A program made the position numbers and the translations under genes. The notes beneath the pieces are model-generated. The model saw only the letters and a program-made list of their open reading frames with translations, was not told the origin of the DNA and did no database searches. Shown here in pieces: positions 56,112 through 64,000 of a stretch of DNA of 64,000 nt (positions are counted from its first letter, which is position 1; each line of letters opens with the position of its first letter). The DNA comes from Chrysaora quinquecirrha (lineage: Eukaryota > Cnidaria > Scyphozoa > Semaeostomeae > Pelagiidae), in assembly GCA_014526335.1 (NCBI GenBank), contig JACTAT010000036.1, positions 2,456,094 through 2,520,093 on the forward strand. Direction: 5' to 3'.

Positions 56112-59100
56112 TTAAACATTGTGATCTGTTGCTCGATTTTCATTGACATTCGCATTGGTAATTTCTTTTATTTGATCTTTAGAAGTTGTATCAACGAGTT
56201 CTTCGTTTTTTATACAGTCTTTTTCTATACTTTTATGTTTATCATTGCCTTTCTCACACTTCCATCTTTTTATTGTTTTGCAGGTCAAACATGTTACCAC
56301 AACATGCCTCTCTCGCTTTCCTATAAAAAATCAAAAGGTAAGATGAATGTTTGAGAAATCACAATGCAAATCTAACTTTACTGACTGCATTGGGGCAGGG
56401 TTTTTTTTAAGAAAAATTAAGAACTGCACACTTTCCTTATAACCCAATAGTTGTAGAAAGTAGAATTCACGTAAACGTAAATATAACTCAACGCACTCAA
56501 ATAGGAGGTATGGGGCATGTACTCCAAGAAAATTATTTAATTTTTCGGGTCTAGAATCGCTCTGGTGGACATTTCGTGATTAGAATATGCTAAATTCAAC
56601 TATGAGACAAGGCCAGTTTGCCGACTAAAGCAAAAAATATACAGTTGATTAATTGGTATAGGGCAACAAGTACGTGAAAATAATGCGAATTATGTTTGAT
56701 GCCAATTTCTGCACTGCATAGCGTATCTTTTAGAACTGCACGTAAAAAAACCCCGCATTTGGGCATTTTGATCAGCATCTGCGTACATAAGTTCTGCCTT
56801 CGTCAATTATTCCCGTCTGATTCTGAAGTTTATGCTCTGAGGGGATTTCAGACAAAAAAAGCTTTTAGGTATGACCAAAGATGCTTCCACTCTTTTTCAT
56901 TATCTATTAACTATACCCCTGGTACCCGTCGATGCCGGGTTGAAATTTTTTCAACTTTCCTTTAATAGAGTGGGGAATTTTCTGGGATACAATTCATTCA
57001 CATGTTTAATTTGACGTTTCTCGTATGAATCAGCTTTTTTTAGCCGAAAAGTTTAACTAATAAGCATAATGTTGATTATTTTGACGTCAACATGGCTTCA
57101 AGAAATCGTAATTACGTCGCTGTTATTTCATTTCTACTACCTATTATTTAATTCTTTTAATTCATAGCGTTTTTGAAAAATTATTTCGCCGAGGAAAATG
57201 CCGATTACAAAGATACCTTTTGTTGCGGTCCGTGGAGTGGTTCTTGAGTTATAAGCGAACATTTATAACATATGTACATACATACATACTTACATACATA
57301 CATACAAACAGTTCTGTTTTATATATATAGATAATGATGTACTCAGTGAACAGACTGGTGTTTAAATCGCAAGACCAGAGGAGCTGCACTTCTGTGACTG
57401 GTTCATTCTGATCAAAATCCGGGTCAAAAATCTCAAAACGTTCTCCGTAAGGTCAATTTAACAAAAGTTTTATTCAGTCATAGTTTTTTCATACAGTACA
57501 AAATTATAACCTTTAGTATTAACTGAACAGTAATCTTTATAGCAACATTCTTTGTTTGCTATTTTCGATTGTAAAGATAGAGAGTTGTTGCAACAAAGTG
57601 TACACAGGTAAAAGAAAAGGTGTTTCACGAGGTAGTTGAAAATCCGACTGTTCTAGAAATTCATCTTTAAGGTGACAACATATTCCTTAGGAGATTCAAG
57701 TAAGAAAAGAGATTTACCTCTAACACGGAATTTAGCAGTTTTGCCTGGAACAAGAAGAATTTGACAACATTTGCACAGAGTCTTTTTTACTTGTGGTGAG
57801 CTGAATAGAAAAGAAATTAATTCACACTTAAAAGACTAGTTCACATAGAATGATTCCAATACTATTGATGTCTTGATTATTTTGGAAAAGTCGAGAAGAG
57901 CTAAAAATAATTGGAAATAAAGTGAAAAGTAACAAATTCTATGTTGTGACGAAAGTTAGTGAAAAACCATTAGTAATTGCAATTTTCTATTAATTTTCCA
58001 ATAGCAAGAAAACATTGCCTATCCCAGGTATTTTTTCTAGGTACAGTAAAACAGGGCACTTCTAGAGACTGTACTTTTTATCATCCAAAGAACTTGGCAT
58101 TTACTTGCAAACAAATTATGAAATACTCCAATGTCTTCAGGAGAGCGTATTTCAATTAAGACTAGCCTTATTTTGTCTGATTTCCTATAGAGCCTTGTTC
58201 AAATGCAAGAATATTTGGATGTTTATGAACAAGACTTAAACTTGGTAACCGAAAGTTGGAAAGAAGTTCTATGTTCTGACAACTCGTGCAGATTACAAGG
58301 GTAAGGTCTTTATCAGTGTGGTGGTGGGTGAGGTATCATCATTATATTATCAGCGGGCACACAATGTCAGGAAAGTAAGGCAGGTCAGAGCGTGATCCAT
58401 GGTTTGGGGTTGAGTTTGAGGTCCTCTCCTCTCCAGCATGGAATTTATCTATCTTATGATTGTTACTTGGAAGATAAAGCACTTGATGCAAATTACTACA
58501 TAAATGTCTGTTCTTTGCTTTATAACTTACACTTTAAGTACAAGTTTCTTTGTTATTGTCTTTGCTATTGAAGTGTAAAATCTTGACAGTTCCACATTCC
58601 TTGGTTCGTCAGCAAGCATTATATGTGCAGCCTGTTAAAAGAAAATAATGTATTTTATGCATACCAATATAGATAAGAATGATAAAATTAAAATTAAAAT
58701 TAAAATTAAAATTTCATATTCCAATTGTAGCTGTTGATTATTTTATGTAATATGTAAGTAAGCGCCCAGACTCGATAAGCTTTGCTTCTTCTGGGGCGTA
58801 TGTCAACGTTTGTACTGTTAGTTACTCACTAGGTAATATGTTGTCATGAATCATCATTATTATTATAGAATGATATTTATTATATATTTTGGTTCTCTCT
58901 AAAAACTTTGGGGGCTTCTGTGCTTTAATGTTTTTAAACCTTGTGGAGATCCAGCTTTGAATCAATGAGGCACTGACAGAGGCAATGTGAAAATACTAAC
59001 GGAATCGGAATCGCAATTTTTCAAATCACTAACAGGGAGGAGGCTGGAAGATGTGAAGGTGAAAAGGTGATTTAAGGCTGGGCTGGAACCCTGACCGCAC

Positions 59101-59352
59101 TGAGCTTCTGACATCACGAGTCAGCTGGATTAAACCACAACGCCGGCCACACCTTCAACCAATACCTTTATCAGGTGTATATAGCAAACTTAGCAAAATT
59201 TTATTTGAGATGTTTTTCTAAAAGATATCCAGGTCAACCTGATAAAGAAAGTTTACTCTTTCAAATGCCTCTTTGTTAACGATGTGAAACGCCTTTTGCT
59301 TGTTCTTTTTCTTGTTGAAGCTTGTTGCCGCAGCTTCTGAACTTTCCGACAT
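56112..59352 (-). CDS. RPP21: Ribonuclease P protein subunit p21 (Rpr2 family)
   Basis: Zinc-binding protein subunit of nuclear RNase P, which removes the 5' leader from precursor tRNA. Four exons, 59239-59352, 58531-58631, 57718-57800 and 56112-56320, GT-AG with matching phases, give 168 residues. Residues 26-38 (NKEAFERVNFLYQ) match the human REAFQRLNFLYQ helix. Exon 2 has AAHIMLADEPRNVELSRFY. Exon 3 has KKTLCKCCQILLVPGKTA, and exon 4 VVVTCLTCKTIKRW. The four zinc ligands form two C-x2-C pairs: C81/C84 and C110/C113. The C-terminal tail after the second pair is charged and longer than needed for the ribbon. The ATG at 59352 is the first in frame. It is head to head with SRP68. Confidence 0.94.
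56800..56900 (+). repeat. Diverged copy of the MOSMO-intron 5' cassette
   Basis: Contains GCTCTGAGGGGATTTCAGAC, AAAAAAAGCTTTTAGGT and ATGACCAAAGATGCTTCC, collinear with the 40511-40663 arm (CTCTGAGGAGTGGCAGACAA, AAAAGCTTTTAAGT, ATGCCCGAAAATGATTCC). It lies in RPP21 intron 3. Confidence 0.55.
57237..57330. repeat. Interspersed repeat tail with ATACATAC run
   Basis: Shares GTGGTTCTTGAGTTATAAGC and TTCTGTTTTATATATA with 40930-41010, around a (CATA)n tract. It lies in RPP21 intron 3. Confidence 0.55.
58675..58800 (+). mobile_element. LINE 3' end: (AAAATT)n and stem-loop
   Basis: An AAAATT tandem run (58686-58712) is followed by CGCCCAGACTCGATAAGCTT and TGCTTCTTCTGGGGCG, a diverged form of the LINE 3' stem-loop at 21600-21640 and 30900-30934. 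No coding part remains. It lies in RPP21 intron 1. Confidence 0.5.
59050..59155 (-). repeat. tRNA-derived SINE (copy 1 in the RPP21/SRP68 locus)
   Basis: On the minus strand: GTTGTGGTTTAATCCAGCTG (A-box region), ACTCGTGATGTCAGAAGCTC, then a B-box-like GGTTCCAGCCC. It is the same family as 60208-60340, 62009-62190 and 63236-63411. It lies in RPP21 intron 1. Confidence 0.7.
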
Positions 59353-59550
59353 TTTGTGAAAAACACAGCTCAGCAGAAACTCAACTCACTAAAATTGTTG
59401 AACATGCTGCAAAATCTGCCTTTCCATTGAATAGCAAAAACAATTGAATTGCAAAACAATGCATGATATCTCATGTCAGCGTGTATGATTTCGTGAAGTT
59501 ATACACAGAGTACATAGTGTTTTTTATTATTCTCCCAAACGTGTACCAAG
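59353..59550. promoter_or_regulatory. Bidirectional promoter between RPP21 and SRP68
   Basis: Only 198 bp separate the two divergent start codons, so both 5' UTRs and core promoters must lie within this interval (or overlap the genes). No TATA box is clear. An AACAATTGAATTGCAAAACA stretch is partly palindromic. Confidence 0.7.
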
Positions 59551-62500
59551 ATGGCGGGCGAAAATGAATGGGAAGAAAACAGTGGCAATGATGAAACAGA
59601 TCAGTCTGGTCAGAAAAAAGAGAAAGAAGCTGAAGAAACCATATTCACTTTAGAAAGTATCCTTTTTAGTTTGTTTCGGCAGGTTATTTGTATGGTATAG
59701 AATTTTTTCAATTCCAAAAATTCTCACAAACAATTTTCATGAAATTTTAAAAAATTTAAAAAACCTTGAACACAGACACACAGATAAGATAAAGGATGTT
59801 TTCTGTCTGGCTTTTAGGGCAACGGCGAAGTGAACCCAATCCAAAATTTGAGTTGTGCAAAATTTGCATCTGGCCAAAACAATGTGTTCTGAAAAATTGG
59901 GAAACTACAACGAAAAACCAAGAAAAAGGCATTGCCTTTATTAAAAAATTTGCAAAAGAAAGGGACATGACCTTGCTTTTCTGACATTTTGAAGATTCCC
60001 CTGGCTGTAAAAAAGGCAGTTCAAGCTCGTAATTTTGTCATAGTACACTTAGATCTCTTCAAAACTTACTAGGATATCAGGATGGGGGACGATTAAAGAA
60101 AAAGATCATGCCTTCGAGATTGCATAGAACAGAATAGAACTGCCACTAATTTTGGCCCTGTTCTCCTTTGTTCATTTTTGTTCTCACTGAATCCACCTAG
60201 AATCTTCCGGCTGAGTGTGGTCAGGGTTTGAGTCCAGCCATGGTAGCGTCACAGCCAGGGTCGAGGTCTCGATTAGTTAACTTACTACTGAGATTCTAGC
60301 GACTGTTGCTAAAACACCATATCACCTTCACCTTACCCACTGGGCAGCTCTGATTCCTTCAGATAATTCAACTTCGTTTTCCACCTTGAAATTCACTTGT
60401 TGTCCCCTGTTTGCAATAATTTCCACTGATTCCTGCTTGGTTTCCATTTGTTTCCTGTAGTTCCTACTCATTCACCTATGTTCCTGCATTTTCCACTGAT
60501 TCCCACTGTTTCCTGATTTTCCTGATTCCCATTCTCTAAAAATTTCATGTACAGTAAATGGTGTTTAATTGAGCCATTAGAAACTTAGGCAAGACAAGAG
60601 GACCACAATGTGATGAGTGCAAAGAGCAATAGATAACCACCACAAAAACCAAACACTTAAAAACAAAGTGAAAATTAAAAAATTGATTTACTTACAAAAA
60701 CATTTAGCAAAATACAGCTTGCACTAAACGGTGCCATACTCTGCAGACTGTGTTTTGAATGAATCTTATGAACCATTGTTGATTTAATTCAGTAGGGGAC
60801 CATGTTAGGTTTCTGGTGCGATGGTGCTAACCTTAAAAAACTTTCCCTAAACTGAGGGTATTGAAACGTTTGACAGGATCTTTGTGACTTGGTGACTTGA
60901 TAATAGTTTTAATGTTTTATCCTTCTTTAAACGTTCCATTAAAATAAGGTTTTTCTTGACAATATTGCAGTTCTTCCACTTATAAAGGAGGCACAGCAGC
61001 GTCATGGCCTCAGGCATGGTGATTACCAAAGATACAGGTAACATTATTGGACTTATTTTGGTAAAGATTTTCAGGTCATTTCTTTGAGTGGTACAAGACA
61101 TTGAAAGACTACAGCGAAGTTTTGTTCCAAATATAATTAGGAGAGAGAAAGAGATTTTACCAGTTGGTCACCTTGCTGTATCAAATGCGCTCATTAAGAC
61201 CTCGTTTATAGGGAATGGTATCTTTTCTTTTTTGCTACGCTTTAGAATCAGAACCATTTGGATCTGTTCCCGTATCGGTGTCGTGTCAACACTAAGAGCA
61301 GGTTCAGAACAGGAGTTGGGGGAGTAGAGGAGGTTAGGCAAAACATGTCGAAAGCTTACTTGCAACCCTGTCCTATATAATTGAGGCAAGAAAATACATA
61401 GAAAATGGGCATGGCACAACATCTGAATCAGTAGTCATGAGAAGTGTTGAGCCTGGCTGTATCAGACTATTATTAGCATGGTGCAATCCATCCCAATGTA
61501 AGTAAGTAAGCTTGCCAAAATTCAAAACTATAAAATTATGTCTGAGATAAACAAATAAAAGTCTAATTACAGGTGCACAATAAAATTCAAGTAAAAGTCT
61601 AATGAAAGGTGTTTGATAAAGTACAAAAGTATAAAAGTTAAGGGTTTAAGATAAAAAACACCTCCAGTTTGGAGGTCTTCAAAGAGGTTTGAACGTTTGA
61701 AGTAGGCCTCAAACAAAAACAGTTTTTGTACCTATAATGTTTTCATGAAATTCTTCCACTATTATGTTCTAGGAATGTAAATTTACCACAGTACGTCAAG
61801 AAAGCATAATTTTTCTTCATTCTATTTCAGACAATATTGTGCAAGAAGACTTGGCCGAATAAGACATTCACTGCATTTTTGCCTTGGTTCAAGACATGGC
61901 TACAAGGGAAAGAAACTCACTAAGGAAATGGTTAACAATGTTAGGTTAGAATGAAATATCCATTTTCTCTTTACAGCAACTTTAAACTATGATTTAACAA
62001 GTAACTGTGAAGGTGCTGTGGCATCATGGTGTAATCCAGCTGACTCGTGGTATCAAGAGCTCAGTGAAGTCATGGCTGGAGCCCAGCCCAGCACGGTAGC
62101 GTCACGGCCAGCGTCGAGGTCTCAATTCGTTAACCTTCTACTCAGATCCTAGGAACTGGTGCTAAAACAATATTTCGTCTTAACCTTCACCTAACTCTTT
62201 TAGATTTTATTATTCTTCCTGCTTCCTGCAAGGTTGGGATTTGAGCCCTGGCCAGTGTAGTGTCATAGCTAAGGTCTCCTCAATTCACCTGCTTCTGAAA
62301 TCCCAGTGACTGGCACTAAATACACCATTTCACCTTCCCCCTTATTTTGATGATGTCTCGACACTACAATGAGAAATAAATTCTATTAAAATTCCTTTCT
62401 TAGGTATCTTCAGATTCCACTCATGAATGCAGAAAGAGTATGGAGTTATGCCATGGAACTCAAGTTGTTAGCAAACACAGAGCCCAGAAAGAAATTCCAC

Positions 62501-63574
62501 ATGACAAGAAAATTGAAGAAGTCTGTAGCATATGCTGAAGAGTTGCATAATTTATGCGATTGTGATAAAGTTGATGCCAGAACAAAACTTGAATCTCAGG
62601 TAAAAATTGAATTTAAATTGAACACCCTTAGTCATTTTTCATGGTCAAATCTCGTGTAAACTTGAGCCATCAGTAGCTTCAGCAGTCTTTCATGATTTTT
62701 GTAAAGAATTTAATAATAAAACAACAATTTCTAGGCTATTGAACGTGTAACAAGCACTATTGACTGTGTCACTTTGTAGGGATGAATAAATCCTGTTGTA
62801 GCAATGGGGAAAAAGTGACAAACGTTTAGGGAGCACAAATTACCAGTTTTTACCAGAATTGACACCTTTAAACTCTGTAAATCTCTCCAACTCATAAAAA
62901 ATTATGACAAAAGATGCAGACATCTCATTTCAAAATCGAAAAACCGGCCTGATACATAGGTACCGTCTTGATACATTGACTTTCAGAGGCAATTCTTCAA
63001 GGATATTTACTGAAACCAGGTCAAGCTATGCAGCTGCAAATTGTGCATACAATTTCTCCCAAAAATTGGCTACATATCTAATGATTAGCTCAGCTGTCTG
63101 TATATCATAACTATACCTGTATTGTATTACTATATTTTGTACTCTTGTACCATTTTATACCGTTTAGAAGTAGACTTAATGTCTTTTTGTTGTTTTACCA
63201 GTTGGACTGTATTAGCTTCTTGTACATTGAGCTGGTGAAGGTGAAGGTGAAATGGTGTTTTAGCGCCAGTCGCTAGGATCTCAGTAGTAGGTTAACTAAT
63301 TGAGACCTCGACCCTGGCTGTAACGCTTCCGTGGCTTGGCTCGAACCCTGACCACACTGAGCTTCTGACACCACGAGTCAGCTGGATTACACCACGATGC
63401 CACAGCACCTTCTGAGCTATTTGTCACCAACTCAAAAAAGAGTAATAAGGAAAAGATAATAATTAATGGAATGTTGCTACCTTTTGTCTAGGCTTATCTT
63501 TTCTGGATGACAGCTAATTTGAAGTTTGAGCTTCAAGACTGGCAGTCTGCTATTGATCTGTATGGAAAAGCAAG
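59551..63574 (+). CDS. SRP68: Signal recognition particle subunit SRP68, 5' exons, partial at right edge
   Basis: SRP68 binds 7SL RNA and partners SRP72 in the signal recognition particle, which delivers ribosomes to the ER. Visible exons: 59551-59656, 60971-61037, 61831-61944, 62404-62599, 63492-63574; GT-AG with matching phases, then the gene leaves the window. Exon 1 is an acidic/lysine-rich leader ending TLE. Exon 2 has KEAQQRHGLRHGDYQRYR, near identical to human KESQQQHGLRHGDFQRYR. Exon 3 has YCARRLGRIRHSLHF and YKGKKLT. Exon 4 has MNAERVWSYAMELKLLANTE and the VDARTKLESQ end. Exon 5 has LKFELQDWQSAIDLYGKAR, the start of the TPR-like region. The N-terminal glycine-rich stretch of the human protein is absent. 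The ATG at 59551 has an in-frame acidic leader and is the only good start. Confidence 0.96.
60208..60340 (+). repeat. tRNA-derived SINE (copy 2), 5' truncated
   Basis: GCTGAGTGTGGTCAGGGTTT, then GAGTCCAGCCATGGTAGCGT, GGGTCGAGGTCTCGATTAGT and the tail GCTAAAACACCATATCACCT. In SRP68 intron 1. Confidence 0.7.
62009..62330 (+). repeat. tRNA-derived SINE (copy 3) plus a partial second tail
   Basis: Full head (GTGGCATCATGGTGTAATCC, AGCTGACTCGTGGTATCA), B-box-like GGAGCCCAGCCC, body GTCGAGGTCTCAATTCG, tail GCTAAAACAATATTTCGTCT. A diverged partial copy follows (TTTGAGCCCTGGCCAGTGTA to about 62330, ending AAATACACCATTTCACCTTC). In SRP68 intron 3. Confidence 0.75.
63236..63411 (-). repeat. tRNA-derived SINE (copy 4), full length
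   Basis: Minus-strand order: GTGGCATCGTGGTGTAATCC, AGCTGACTCGTGGTGTCAGA, B-box-like GGTTCGAGCC, then CAGGGTCGAGGTCTCAATTA and the tail GCTAAAACACCATTTCACCT. It is the cleanest copy, about 176 bp. In SRP68 intron 4, 80 bp before exon 5. Confidence 0.8.
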
Positions 63575-64000
63575 GTTAGTTGAATACATTTTAATAATAT
63601 TGGCAGAGATCTATTTACTGTTGTTTTTTATTGAAAGATAATGTTTTCAAAACCTGTGTTCTTAGAGATATTTTACAGTAGACTATTTTCAGCAAAAATG
63701 GATAAACGTTCAGTATGAAGTGTTCCATATTTCCTCAGTAAAGAGCCCCAGGCACTTATTTCAAGAGGAGAAATTCTTTGGGAATTCACCAATACACTAA
63801 CGTTCGTGAGGAAAAGTTAGTTTTGCAGCACCTGGGGAACGATCTCTTGATTCATCACATCAAACCCAATCGAAGGAGTGGTTGTTGTTACCTGATGGGC
63901 AGCTCAATCTGAAGGGGGCATTAGTCCAAGGGAGGGTGCTACTTTGTGGAAATATGGAAAATCCAAGTGCTACAAGTTCTCACTACCACACTTCACTGCC

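Noticed and set aside
55758..56354. 198-codon plus-strand frame and an antisense minus-strand frame
   Set aside because: The 3' part overlaps RPP21 exon 4 on the opposite strand. The 5' part is rich in short inverted repeats that open both strands; no domain.

Overview
The window is AT-rich animal nuclear DNA. Genes are split into many short exons with GT-AG introns and use the standard code. Gaps are filled with simple repeats, tRNA-derived SINEs, LINEs, hAT-like MITEs, foldback elements and an LTR retrotransposon. The gene set is metazoan: an EH-domain form of sorting nexin 8, anoctamin, TMEM11, MOSMO, RPP21 and SRP68. It also includes an Nfo-type AP endonuclease, which vertebrates lack. 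An invertebrate such as a cnidarian (coral or anemone) fits best, but this is inferred from gene content and repeat style and is not proven.

Layout, left to right: (1) 365-9807, minus: SNX8, ten exons, running off the left edge. (2) 9016-9381: candidate solo LTR inside SNX8 intron 2; 9897-10812: 3' piece of a LINE between SNX8 and the next gene. (3) 12352-29207, plus: an anoctamin (TMEM16) gene whose exons match the family at both ends. The stretch for roughly TM4-TM7 is not found, and the exon leading into it runs straight into a MITE. A nearly complete LINE sits in its fifth intron, inside a 20-bp minisatellite. (4) 29208-33204: repeats only, ending in a foldback-like element with a 218-bp tandem core. 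(5) 33205-34783, plus: two-exon AP endonuclease IV (Nfo/APN1). (6) 35559-36076, minus: main exon of TMEM11. (7) 36404-38000: a second foldback element. (8) 39891-42907, minus: MOSMO, three exons, with an inverted-repeat pair of promoter-like cassettes in its second intron. (9) 44891-55077, minus: an unrecognised acidic-protein gene pieced together here from seven exons with matching phases. One coding exon is split by a 445-bp MITE, and intron 4 holds a Ty3/Gypsy element with identical 144-bp LTRs. (10) 56112-59352, minus: RPP21; and 59551 to the right edge, plus: SRP68, head to head with only 198 bp between their start codons.

The host genes are a chance neighbourhood rather than a pathway, except for RPP21 and SRP68. 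Both encode proteins of essential RNA-protein complexes (RNase P and the signal recognition particle) and appear to share one bidirectional promoter. The most unusual features are two genes whose coding exons are interrupted by MITEs, and the very young Ty3 insertion.
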